Shown one piece after another: positions 16,908 to 26,089 of a stretch of 64,000 nucleotides of DNA (position 1 is the stretch's first letter; each line of letters begins with the position of its first letter). The DNA is taken from contig QKWP01000073.1 in assembly GCA_003550325.1 (NCBI GenBank), positions 497,068 to 561,067 on the forward strand, given 5' to 3'. The notes beneath the pieces were generated by a model that was not told the origin of the DNA, made no database searches, and was given only the letters and a program-made list of their open reading frames with translations. Source of the DNA: Gigaspora rosea. Lineage: Eukaryota; Glomeromycota; Glomeromycetes; Diversisporales; Gigasporaceae. The position numbers and the translations under genes are program-made.

Positions 16908-19835
16908 CTAGGAAGGAAGTTTGGATTTATCGTCAATAGGTTCTACGTGTATGATCTCGGGAGGTTGAGATATATCGGTAGACACTGATGACGAAGCAAC
17001 TGAAAATTCCGGTTGATCTATTATTGAGTCAAAGAGATCTTGGGTCATATTAGTAACGGATGGGGCGGGTGATACATTCTTACCTTTTTCAATGTAATCA
17101 GTGGTCAATGTCTCGGCTATATTTTTTTCTGGTTGAGGGGATGCGATTTCGGGTACATTGAATACAGGGATATCTGTTGAGGTATTGGCGAGTGTCACAG
17201 GCTGAGGTGCGTCAGAAAATTCCTCAATATCACCTACCGATTCACGTAACTTAGCTACGATTTTGGATCGATCAAGGATATATATATTTTCTCTCCTTCC
17301 ATTAGTTCGTACTTGCTTTTTCTCAATCCCTATCGGTGGAAGAAAACCTCCAAATTTATTATTACTAATTCGATCCTCGCCATTATTCCCACACCAAGTG
17401 AGATAATCTTGATATAAATTTCCACTGATCGGTTTTTCGATTTGATTTTCAGACCATGATTGAATATGTTGTATTATAAAGCGAGTAGGGTTTGAAAGCT
17501 GTTTCATTATTGTATCTGTTTTCATTTTAGTACTGGGAATTTCTTGTGGGTCCCAATTTGAAAGATCACGATTAAGAAGATATGACATAACTACCCCTGG
17601 CGCATCAGGATGTTCTAGTATTTTAGCCAAACGCTTGAAATATGGTATATTCCCTCTACAGCGTGCAGATACATCAAAACAAACTATACGAGCATCTCCT
17701 CCATCTATTTTGAGTGGGGCGTCCTGGTTACTTGTTACCATAAATGCGGAGTAATCTTTTAAATGAATAGGTTCAATACCTTTACGTTCTATAGACACTT
17801 TTGGATCCGTTATAAGGGATTTGAGATGTCCATTAAATCTATGCCATTCTCCACTAGACATACTGGTCTCATTCATAACTACCAACTTTTTACCTTGGAT
17901 AAGACTGTTAAATTTTCCAAGAATTTTTCCTAGATCAGATGTGGCATAATAGAGATTTGGCCCTAAGACTTTATCACCAATAAAATCGACAATAATATTC
18001 TTTCCACATTGTTGAAGAGTAGACTTTAATACACAGATTGAACGAGGTTTCCTTTCTGGTTTTTGTACTAAAAATGACCACCAGTTCCAAATATATTCAT
18101 TAAGGTTTTGATCCTCATTACAGATTACATTGTTCACGTGCCAAAGGATAGGATCCATAATTTCTTTTTTAATTTCTGGTGCTGGTTTAGCTATAAATCC
18201 CAGGAAAAGATTGAAGAAATTCGTCTTTGGTGGAATTACATTTGGTGGATATAGAAGAAAGTTGATTTTGCGATAACGAATTAGACCTTTGGTAAATGCT
18301 CGATCTATTAATGATCTTAATTTTATTGATTCTCCTCCAAATTCGATTATATTAATCTCATAATTCGCAAGTTCTAGTTTGGGCACAAATTCAAAGGTAC
18401 GCCCACCATTCTCGTCTTCATCTTCAACTTTAAATAACCAAAACTTCTTACCCCTATCAATACAAGCGATTGTTGCTTGGATAGCTTCATAAACTTTATT
18501 ACGGGTATATTTTTCTCCTGATGCGCACATGTCAAGTAAGTCGCCCCATACGAAATGATCATTTGGATCCATTATTCTAGGACAGTCTAATTTCACTGGA
18601 ACTGGGAGGCTATCTTCTTGTTCCGAAGTTTTTTCTTTAGTGGTTAGCTTTATTGAAGGTTTTCTAGATCCAGCTTCCCTATTATTATTCGCACGATGGC
18701 AATAGAAGCTATACGATTTCTTGTTTCGAATAACATATGCATTATCACTTGTATGTGGATCTTTATAACCATATTCTCGATAACATAATGGACAAAATGC
18801 TGGAGTCACCCGTTTAAGAGGAAAAGTATCGGGAAAATTTTCACGTGGACATGAAAGTTCGTATCCTCCGATTTCGAATTCTTCTAATAATTTTGCAACC
18901 AAATTGAGTTCGATTTCAATATCCTCAGTAGTTTCGGTGGCTATGTTAGAGATTCTAGTTGGCACTGACTCTGGGACGGATAGTAGAGGACTTTCTATAA
19001 CTGGTGCCTCATCATTAGGGGGGCGAAGCATAAAATCAAAGACAGAACTATCTTTTGGATATATTGCAGTCTTTACTCGTACATGCTCTTTTGTTGCTTC
19101 AATATATTTTGGAGTCCCTAGCATTCGTAAGGAAAATGAGCTTTTGTTAGCGATATTATTGACAATGTCTTTGCTTTGTAAACTAACTGGAAGTTTTTTG
19201 TGGACAAGCTCAGTAAATAATGCACAAGCTGTTATATTTTTAAGTCTCAAGCCAAAAGTAGAGATATGGAGTGACATTTTTTTCGGGTCACTACTACCGG
19301 CAATAGTCAAAGTAGTTTTATCCCAATCTGGATAAATTTCTAAACAAACATCTTTAAAGGCGCGAGCAAGTATATCTTTCACCTCTCTACGTGAAGGTTT
19401 TGGATCGATTTTATTTAATTTTTCTTGAGGCAAATCGAAATCTATAAATGGACGAAGTGGGTCATCACCAACAATGAATTCGTGTAATGAATGTCCATTA
19501 CGTTCAATAAGTATATTTTCTATTCCATCTTTGGTATCTGTACCAAAAAATTGCTTTGGCCTTACACTAAAGTCATGAATTTTATACATGTATTCGGCCA
19601 CACTCTCGGCTTTGGCCCCCCGGTGGTATAACGCCCCATTCCCTTCTTCCTCTATCTCTGGCTCGAAATTTTTCGAGTTTTCTGGGCTCTCTGGTGCGTA
19701 AGTCTCCTCACATTGCTCTTGATTTTCAGGAATGGAGATCTCGGTCGGCACATCGGATAATTCAAAACATTGAATCTCTGATTCTTCAGTATATGCTGGT
19801 ACGGTAGGTGTTTTGTGTTCACTTTGGGTACTCAT
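16908..19835 (-). CDS. primase-helicase (AEP primase plus D5-like SF3 helicase)
   Basis: A 975-codon frame from ATG 19835. Residues about 115-260 look like a herpes/pox-type archaeo-eukaryotic primase: RPFIDFDLPQ gives the metal-binding D-x-D near 130 and SSDPKKMSLHIS gives the S-x-H near 187-197. A Cys/His cluster (CPLCYREYGY near 348, FYCHRANNN near 380) probably binds zinc. The C-terminal third is a D5-type SF3 helicase: Walker A-like STLQQCGKNIIVDFIG near 607, KKLVVMNETS near 650, AFMVTSNQDAP near 695 with GGDARIVCFDV after it, and a winged-helix-like tail. An acidic, Ser/Pro-rich tail closes it. Such proteins prime and unwind DNA for virus-like element replication. The frame looks whole and is flanked by two related zinc proteins. 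Confidence 0.8.
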   Translation of the reverse strand: MSTQSEHKTPTVPAYTEESEIQCFELSDVPTEISIPENQEQCEETYAPESPENSKNFEPEIEEEGNGALYHRGAKAESVAEYMYKIHDFSVRPKQFFGTDTKDGIENILIERNGHSLHEFIVGDDPLRPFIDFDLPQEKLNKIDPKPSRREVKDILARAFKDVCLEIYPDWDKTTLTIAGSSDPKKMSLHISTFGLRLKNITACALFTELVHKKLPVSLQSKDIVNNIANKSSFSLRMLGTPKYIEATKEHVRVKTAIYPKDSSVFDFMLRPPNDEAPVIESPLLSVPESVPTRISNIATETTEDIEIELNLVAKLLEEFEIGGYELSCPRENFPDTFPLKRVTPAFCPLCYREYGYKDPHTSDNAYVIRNKKSYSFYCHRANNNREAGSRKPSIKLTTKEKTSEQEDSLPVPVKLDCPRIMDPNDHFVWGDLLDMCASGEKYTRNKVYEAIQATIACIDRGKKFWLFKVEDEDENGGRTFEFVPKLELANYEINIIEFGGESIKLRSLIDRAFTKGLIRYRKINFLLYPPNVIPPKTNFFNLFLGFIAKPAPEIKKEIMDPILWHVNNVICNEDQNLNEYIWNWWSFLVQKPERKPRSICVLKSTLQQCGKNIIVDFIGDKVLGPNLYYATSDLGKILGKFNSLIQGKKLVVMNETSMSSGEWHRFNGHLKSLITDPKVSIERKGIEPIHLKDYSAFMVTSNQDAPLKIDGGDARIVCFDVSARCRGNIPYFKRLAKILEHPDAPGVVMSYLLNRDLSNWDPQEIPSTKMKTDTIMKQLSNPTRFIIQHIQSWSENQIEKPISGNLYQDYLTWCGNNGEDRISNNKFGGFLPPIGIEKKQVRTNGRRENIYILDRSKIVAKLRESVGDIEEFSDAPQPVTLANTSTDIPVFNVPEIASPQPEKNIAETLTTDYIEKGKNVSPAPSVTNMTQDLFDSIIDQPEFSVASSSVSTDISQPPEIIHVEPIDDKSKLPS

Positions 19836-19942
19836 GGTAGCTAAGGTTATTTTGAAATTCTAATATATTATCCTAAGAAAAAAGTTTAATTTGAAATTAT
19901 TAATTAATTAGTTTTACCTAAGATATCATATACCAACGAGTA

Positions 19943-20197
19943 ATGACGGGTATTTATCTTTGTCAGTATCTTTCCAATGAAGGAAAAGTCTGTGGACGGC
20001 CTTGCTATCGGCAAGAAGGATGTGCTATTCACTGGAAAAGGCGTCAACGTGTCCCCTGCTTAGAATGTGGTAAACCTACTGCTTCTGAGTATAGCTTATG
20101 TAATTTGTATGCGGATAAATGTCATGTTAAAGCCCACTATCACCGAAAAAAGCTGGAAAAGATGGCACAAGGCGGATTTGAGGTAAAGGAAAATTAG
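19943..20197 (+). CDS. small zinc-binding protein, family member 2
   Basis: 84 residues from ATG 19943, divergently transcribed from the primase-helicase with about 107 bp between the starts, so the two may share a promoter. Cys/His order: CQYLSNEGKVCGRPC, GCAIHWKRR, VPCLECGKPTASEYSLC. It is clearly a paralogue of the protein at 16014-16286. The last knuckle has LCNLYADKC where the other has YCAIHAKR, so one His position differs. Probably nucleic-acid binding. Confidence 0.6.
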   Translation: MTGIYLCQYLSNEGKVCGRPCYRQEGCAIHWKRRQRVPCLECGKPTASEYSLCNLYADKCHVKAHYHRKKLEKMAQGGFEVKEN

Positions 20198-20694
20198 TGC
20201 TTCGCATTCACATAGTGGATATACATGCATAATCCAATCAAGTGTCAATAGTTGTCAGTAGTTTGTCAATAGCAAAAAAAACAGTAGTGATGAAGCTTCT
20301 TGAGATTTTGAGCTGGAAAAAAACTATTCTTGATCAGTGTCAACAATGTCAGCAGTTACTATAGTTGAAAATCTCAATTCCCACCTATTTATTTTTCTAT
20401 AGGTATACCATATATACTATATATATATATATATCAAAGATAGGTATATGTAATAGATATATATTTGCATCGGATATATATCAAAGGTATACCATAGGAA
20501 AGAGTTTTATTTTTCCTTAGAATTCTACTCTTTTAACTATAGTAACTACTAACAGATATAAAAAGGTAATCAAAAAAGAAATAAAACAGTCCAAAACTTT
20601 CAAGAAGGTGTCAACAGTTCCGTCAGCAGTTAAATTTTTATCTATTGACAACTAGTGACAACTAGTGACAAAAATTTCGGCATAACATACTATA
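20198..20694. other. AT-rich, no gene seen
   Basis: It contains short TATA-type runs near 20420-20460 and several GTGTCAATAGTTGTCAGTAG-like words between 20235 and 20670, such as the doubled ACTAGTGACA near 20650. Nothing coding is recognised. Confidence 0.4.
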
Positions 20695-21010
20695 TAACGT
20701 ACCTGATAATACATATTCGATAGCATTTTTGATAGCATAACTGGATAACACTTTTCGATAGTATTTATGTAATGTATTCGATGGCATTTTTTGATAGCAT
20801 AGCCTGATAGCATATACATGATAGCATTATCGATAGCATATACATGATAGCATTATCGATAGCATTTACGTGATATATATAGCATACATATTTGGTAGCA
20901 TTAATCAATAGCATAACCAGATAGCATTGTATATAACATACGCGATAGCAATTACGCAATGTATATTGATGGCATTCCCCGATAACATTTACAATGTATG
21001 TATCGGGCCC
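20695..21010. repeat. degenerate short-unit array, GATAGCAT type
   Basis: The word GATAGCAT or one-base variants recurs about every 15-25 bp, for example TATACATGATAGCATTATC twice near 20812-20850. Unit length is irregular. The minus frame at 20765-21067 is only a translation of the array. Confidence 0.7.
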
Positions 21011-21406
21011 TTTAGGGGCGACTCTTCGAGACATAGCAATTGCACATACATGTTTGATAGCCCTCACAATGACGATATATAATTGGTTGCATCGTCAGAT
21101 ATATTTTTTTGCCTATGTGAGCCAACCGGCCATGACTACTAAACCAGCATACAATATGTTGCATGTGTAAATCAGCCACGAACACCAAACCAGCATACAC
21201 ATAACATTATCGAATTTGGGTTATAATAGAAAATGCAGAAGGAGTAGGCTGGGGCGTCGTAACCTAAATCGTATATTTCTTTCCAATCGAAATCAATTAG
21301 AAACATTAAGCTGATACACGGAAATTTATATCGAATTTGATATTCTCAAGTGTATACAAGTTTTCTACCATCAATGTGTTATAAAATATATATCACATAC
21401 ACAGCA

Positions 21407-21713
21407 CCTTAGTCTGTGTCATAAAAATTGGATCACGATACCTTAGTCTGTGTCATAAAAATTGGATCACGACACCTTAGTCTGTGTCATAAAAATTGGA
21501 TCACGATACCTTAGTCTGTGTCATAAAAATTGGATCACGACACCTTAGTCTGTGTCATAAAAATTGGATCACGATACCTTAGTCTGTGTCATAAAAATTG
21601 GATCACGACACCTTAGTCTGTGTCATAAAAATTGGATCACGATACCTTAGTCTGTGTCATAAAAATTGGATCACGACACCTTAGTCTGTGTCATAAAAAT
21701 TGGATCACGACAC
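21407..21713. repeat. 34-bp tandem array, nine copies, with two-unit periodicity
   Basis: Nine near-identical 34-bp units built on CCTTAGTCTGTGTCATAAAA followed by ATTGGATCACGA. After CACGA the units alternate between TACC and CACC, giving a 68-bp higher-order repeat. Such low divergence implies recent expansion, unlike the degenerate arrays nearby. Confidence 0.93.
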
Positions 21714-21740
21714 ATACCTGAGTGGGAATAACCTAGACTA

Positions 21741-21772
21741 AGTGGAAATAACATAATTATGTTATTTCCACT
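21741..21772. repeat. perfect 32-bp palindrome
   Basis: AGTGGAAATAACATAA and its exact reverse complement meet without a spacer, just after the 34-bp array. A diverged half copy (AGTGGGAATAACCTAG) lies at 21721. It may be the end of the element that carries the array. Confidence 0.85.
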
Positions 21773-21876
21773 CAAGTAATATATATATGATCTCTGTATA
21801 CAAAATTTCCAAATATCGATATAAAAAATTTTAACAAAAAAAAAAAAAAAAAGAAAAAAGCAACAATTTATAGCTT

Positions 21877-22680
21877 TTAACTAAATGATATGCTATTTTT
21901 TGTCCAGCCTCGTTCCTTTGCAATTCTTAACCAATCTTGACCGCATATTAATGTTTTGATGGTTTTTGAACTAAGATTTGATCTGTAATCGTCAACAATT
22001 CTTCTTGCTATGCTAAATATCTAATTAACAAGTTATGAATTAGTCTATATATGTTATATTCGTAGGAATATATAACAAGCACTAGTCAAAAAAGCATATC
22101 TGGCAAACATCATTATTTTTTTAGTCCTAATATAGCACTGATTAATAGCTCTAATCGTGTCATTTTCAGATTTATATCAGATTTGATAGAACTAGTAAAA
22201 TATCAGATACCTGATAGTTCATATAATGTTAAGGATAGCTTTATAAGTTTCGATATGAACCTGGAAATGACACGATTCAAGCCATTAATCAGTGCTATAT
22301 CGGGATTAAAAAAGCTACGAAATTTGCCTGATATGCTTTATTTCAACCAATAAAGCTTTGCTTACTAATTCTGAATCTACTGAAGTAACTAGAACCGCAA
22401 GAATATCTCTTGCCATTGCTAAAACATAAGGATATCTTGATTAATTTTCTCTTCACCAAGTTAAGATATTAAATGACTCAGAATGTGGAAGAAATGGATC
22501 AGTAAGATATCGCTCAAATTCATCCTTTTCATTCGTGACATTAGCTGAATTTTTTGTAATAAAGAGATCAAAATCTTTTATTAGTTCATTTTTTTCAGAA
22601 ATAGTACTAGAAAAACTGTGAGAATGATTAAAAACATCTTCATTTGGCACATATTCTAATTTATAAATCTCTATAGCTCT
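21877..22680 (-). pseudogene. hAT transposase C-terminal fragment with intron
   Basis: Reading leftward from about 22680: VPNEDVFNHS, a variable linker, FERYLTDPFLPHSESFNILT, YPYVLAMARDILAVLVTS, then IFSIARRIVDDYRSNLSSKT and LICGQDWLRIAKERGW, ending at stop 21877. This is the hAT C-terminal dimerisation region. An intron with GTAAGC donor and TTAATTAG acceptor spans 22021-22365 and restores VDSEL/IFSIARR. Two in-frame stops lie near the FNILTW segment: a TGA where Trp is expected and a TAA two or three codons later where Gln is expected. The N-terminal and catalytic parts are absent to the right, where a SINE-like element begins at 22696. Inactive plain DNA-transposon relic. Confidence 0.8.
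22091..22339. mobile_element. MITE with about 80-bp terminal inverted repeats, inside the hAT intron
   Basis: The left end AAAGCATATCTGGCAAAC and the right end (reverse complement AAAGCATATCAGGCAAAT) begin inverted repeats that run about 80 bp, including TATAGCACTGATTAAT and AATCGTGTCATTT on both arms. The whole element lies within the 345-bp intron, so it did not disturb the hAT reading frame. No certain target duplication is seen. Confidence 0.75.
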
Positions 22681-22695
22681 ATAAAAAGTAAAGGT

Positions 22696-23704
22696 GGTGT
22701 GGTGACTTAGGGAAGTTGGTAAGTTGTCACCCCCAAGTGGCAGGTCTAGAGTTCAAATCCCACTGGTGACGCTTTTGAAAAATAGACCTGTGTTCCGGTA
22801 ACTGTGTCTTGTTGATCGGTTGGGTACATTACCTGTAGTCCTTGGTAACCATCTTGAATGGGAGCTTTCGGGCGAAATTGTGTCTCGTTACACAGACAAA
22901 TCCAAGGAACCGGAGAAACAGAAACCCATTTGGCAAGTCCCGAGTAAGGAGGTAGCTCTGATCTTTGACGGTGCTACCAAAATTGGAATTTGGACCAAAA
23001 CCGGAGAACCGGACGTCGTCCTTGGGGACAAGGTCTACCAACCTGGCCGCCGGAGTCGCACCGGAGGAAAAGGACCCATGTTGAGGAATTGGGGACCAAG
23101 GGGAGAAAAACCATAATGGCACCTAATGCCGGGTAGATCAACCCTTCTGGGCCAACTGGATTGGAAGTCTGGTGAAGGGCCGGAGGAAAATAATGGTGGG
23201 TGCCGGGGTTGGAGTGAACCTTACAAGGGCAGTAGCAGGTAATGGTAGCGATTGCAGGGTAACCCCCTGACTGCAAGTTGTTTGTCTCGGTGAATGCGTA
23301 AGTTACTGAAAGTGTAGGTGAATACCTGTGGGGGACAGGTATCACTCTACCAGGTTTACCACAGGGGCAAATGCCCTCCAATAGGTGTTTGGCTAAAGCC
23401 TCAGGGTACTTTCACAGCGAATTACTCGTGAAAGGGTATATTGAGAGGAACATTGAACATGGGTAGAAGCCAGAGAGTTTAAATAGGCAATCCCCTAGCT
23501 GGGTTGCAGGTATGGCATCTAGTGTAGAACCTTCGGGCGGACTACTTAAATTAGACAACCAAAAGTTGTACGTGTAGCTAGTTGTACTCTCATTATACAA
23601 ATGTAATATGTGGCACAGTCATATTGACCAGGCCAACCCATTTGGATCAATAAAGTGCTAGGGTACCTAAGTGGTCACCTTAATATTTAAAAAAAAAATA
23701 AAAA
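22696..23704. mobile_element. SINE-like element (about 1 kb) with perfect 15-bp target duplication
   Basis: ATAAAAAGTAAAGGT is found at 22681-22695 and again at 23705-23719. The element begins GGTGTGGTGACTTAGGGAAG, with an A-box-like GTGACTTAGGGAAGTTGG. A B-box-like GAGTTCAAATCCC follows about 45 bp later, which is a tRNA-like pol III promoter head. It ends in an A-rich tail. Base composition is near balanced, unlike its surroundings, and no long coding frame is credible. A related 3' part lies at 44248-44440. A reverse-transcribed, LINE-dependent origin is inferred from the tail and duplication. Confidence 0.87.
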
Positions 23705-23719
23705 ATAAAAAGTAAAGGT

Positions 23720-24059
23720 ATTATTAATAAAAATCTTTAATTAAATCACTTTACCAATAATAATTTTACTGAAAGTTCATTAGCTGATATTGCATGATAT
23801 TGGCTAAATGAACTATTAATAAATGATTATCAGTAAAGTTTTTATTTATTGTAGTTTGCAAAATTATTTTTTTTTATTTCATATAATTTTGCAACCACAA
23901 TAAAAGAATATTCACCTATTATTTAAAAACCAAAGAATTATTTTGTATGATTTAACATACCTTGTTTTAATAGAATCTATCATTTCCGTATTCACCTAGA
24001 CTTTTTGCTAAAAGCACTATATCTTAAGTATAATAACTTCGGCTAAGAAATGATATTAA
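23720..24059. other. AT-rich spacer with a small foldback
   Basis: An imperfect inverted repeat at about 23770-23850 (AGTTCATTAGC opposite GCTAAATGAACT, with TTTACTGA/TCAGTAAA outside) could be a tiny MITE. Otherwise nothing is recognised; it may be the remainder of the hAT element. Confidence 0.4.
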
Positions 24060-24420
24060 ATGTTAAATGGTGGTTATAAGTAAGCTTCGAGACTTCAGTG
24101 GTGGTACACAAAACGTTCGTTTTTGGTCCGTAGCTACTGTAGCAGCTCAAAGACTTCTTTTTTGGCTTCATAACTGCAGTGGCAGTTCAAGGATCCTTTG
24201 TTTTTGGTTCGCGCTATAGTGACAATGCAGCAATGTAATAACTTTGTTTTTGGCTTCATGGTTGAAGCGAGGCAGTTCAAGGGTCTTTTGCCATAATTCC
24301 ATAATTTACACCACCATAGTGACGGTTCAAGAATCCTTTGTTTTGCTTTCAAAGTTGCAGTAGCAGTTCAAGAATCTTTTGTTTTTGGCTCTGTAGCTAG
24401 AGTAGCATGCAAAAAAGGAC
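24060..24420. repeat. degenerate minisatellite A, unit about 50 bp
   Basis: About six or seven diverged units around GCAGTAGCAGTTCAAG followed by ATCTTTTGTTTTTGGCT. The core resembles the 46-bp unit of minisatellite B at 26090-27880 (GCTGCAATAGCAGTGCAAGG), so the arrays are probably related. Confidence 0.75.
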
Positions 24421-24435
24421 TCAAAGATGGCATCC

Positions 24436-25690
24436 GAATATTCTCAAAAATCTGCAGATAGAGGACATGCTGATGGAATTTATAGTGTTGGACGCTATTA
24501 TGAAAATGGAATAGGAATTAAGTAAAAAAAAAAAAAGAAGCATTCACTATTATCAAAATCTGCAGATATAGGACATACTGGTGGAATATATAACATTGGT
24601 TATTGTTACGAAAACCATTTGTTCTTCTTCGTCCAAATAAAGTCATCTGATTGAGCAATAATAATGTAATATGAAAGTGCACAGCTTCACACTTTCATCT
24701 CTCTTTTTTCTTTTACATTAAATTCTTAAAATGATTACATTACTACCTGACGAATATTTTTTAGAAACATTCAATAATTTCATTCTAATTTTAGAACTTT
24801 GTTTTCATGCCTTCTTGTATATCGTCACTGGTGCAGAATTATTGTACCAATATTATGGAGAGAACCAACAAATCATGTTGACGATTTAAGGGTTATAAGA
24901 ATATATCTTTTGGCATTAAATGCTGAAGAACAATCTTTATTACTCCCTTATAAAATTATCCTTCCAAATGATCATAATCCATTATTTGAATATTCAAGTT
25001 TTGCTACATAGGTTGGTTTTCATTTGGCCGATCTGGATACGGATGGAGTTAAAAATTGGCTTTGTAAAGAAGGATATAATACCAATACTTTCCTTGGTTT
25101 TGACGACTAAAAGGCATTGGAGTTAAAAAGGATGAAAGAAAGGCATTCGAATATTATAAAAGATCGGCCGATTTGGATGATGCTGATGGAACAAGAAGAG
25201 TTGGAAATTGTTATGAACAAGGTATTGGGTTAAAAGGAACGAACGAAAGGCATTCGAATATATAAAAGTATGCCAATATGGGTGACGCTGATGGAACAGA
25301 AAGAGTTGGGTATTGTTATGAAAAAGGAATTGGAGCTAAAAGGAATGATTCGAATACTATAAAAAATCTGCCAATATTGGTGATGCTCATGGAACAGGAA
25401 GAGTTAGATATTGTTATGATAAAGGTATCAGAGTTGAAATGGATGAACGAAAGGCATTCGAATATTATGGTTAATCCGTGATGCTGATGGAATATCTAAG
25501 GTATCATGTCCTAAGGGAATGCTTTACATGGGAATTTTCTATGAAAATAGAGTTGGAGTTGAAAGGGATGAACGAAAAGCATTTGTTCGAATATTATAAA
25601 AGGTATTGCTTATTAAATAGTGAGCATGCAATGAAGTGTATTTGGTTAGATCGTTATAAGTACTTGAAGTCAATAGAAATAGTCAATTTA
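24436..25690 (+). pseudogene. broken Sel1-repeat / F-box gene
   Basis: Three parts in order. At 24436-24615 are two Sel1 units (YSQKSADRGHADGIYSVGRY and SADIGHTGGIYNIGYCYEN). At about 24731-25015 is an F-box-like segment (MITLLPDEYFLETFNN, then in another frame LFSC-like FSCLLVYRHWCRIIVPILWR and EEQSLLLPYKIILPND) of the type very frequent in Rhizophagus. From about 25060 to 25640 are at least four more Sel1 units in shifting frames (SADLDDADGTRRVGNCYEQG, for example). Several frameshifts and a repeat insertion near 24620 separate them. F-box proteins recruit substrates to SCF ubiquitin ligases, and Sel1 repeats bind partners. This copy cannot make a full protein. Either one chimeric gene or two overlapping relics. 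Confidence 0.7.
24619..24668. repeat. dispersed 47-bp repeat, copy 1
   Basis: TTCTTCTTCGTCCAAATAAA followed by GTCATCTGATTGAGCAATAATAATG. Further copies are at 25731-25781 and 28088-28137. It interrupts the Sel1/F-box relic. Confidence 0.75.
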
Positions 25691-25730
25691 TAGATTAGAT
25701 TTTGTTAGAGCGATCCTCTTCTTATCCCCA

Positions 25731-25840
25731 TATGTTTCTTCTTCGTCCAAATAAAGTCATCTGACTGAGCAATAATAATGAAAAGCCTGTCAACGAAGTG
25801 ACAGGGCGATCATTATTGCGAAATCAGATGACTTTATCAT
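25731..25840. mobile_element. foldback copy of the dispersed 47-bp repeat
   Basis: The left arm ATAAAGTCATCTGACTGAGC is mirrored by GCGAAATCAGATGACTTTAT on the right, around a GC-richer centre (CCTGTCAACGAAGTGACAGG, itself a hairpin). It resembles a very small MITE of about 100 bp; the copies at 24619 and 28088 are single arms. Confidence 0.7.
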
Positions 25841-26089
25841 ATCATCATGTTCAATTTATCATTTGATTGTATAGCCCTTGTTGTATCTTGTTTTATGCAG
25901 GTATTTCATGATCAATATTTTGATAACGTGATTGTGAGACAATATTGTTTCAATGATATTTAAGGGCCGTTAGTTAGTAAAGAAGGCTATCTTTCTTTTC
26001 GCATCGCCCGCCTTGTAGTGAAGGCTGGCTCTATCGTCCCGCCCTACCCACCCTTTGCTTGATGGATCATTCATGTTGGCAATTGGGCA

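Noticed and set aside
18904-19335. 143-codon plus-strand frame
   Set aside because: Antisense shadow of the primase-helicase gene with no motif of its own.
20765-21067. 100-codon minus-strand frame
   Set aside because: Made from the GATAGCAT array; no protein character.
21407-21713. CRISPR-like array
   Set aside because: Units are contiguous with no unique spacers; the alternation TACC/CACC is a higher-order repeat, and the context is fungal.
22430-22480. reading TGA as Trp (altered genetic code)
   Set aside because: TGA falls at a Trp position in the hAT relic and in the SWIM relic at 49030-49610. The hAT copy also has TAA nearby, and long intact frames use TGG for Trp throughout, so ordinary decay explains it.
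22696-22775. functional tRNA gene
   Set aside because: Only box A and B resemblance; no cloverleaf can be folded by eye and the unit is the head of a 1-kb retroposon.
22820-23381. frames of 97-135 codons on both strands
   Set aside because: They lie inside the SINE-like element, overlap each other on both strands, and reflect its balanced base composition rather than coding.
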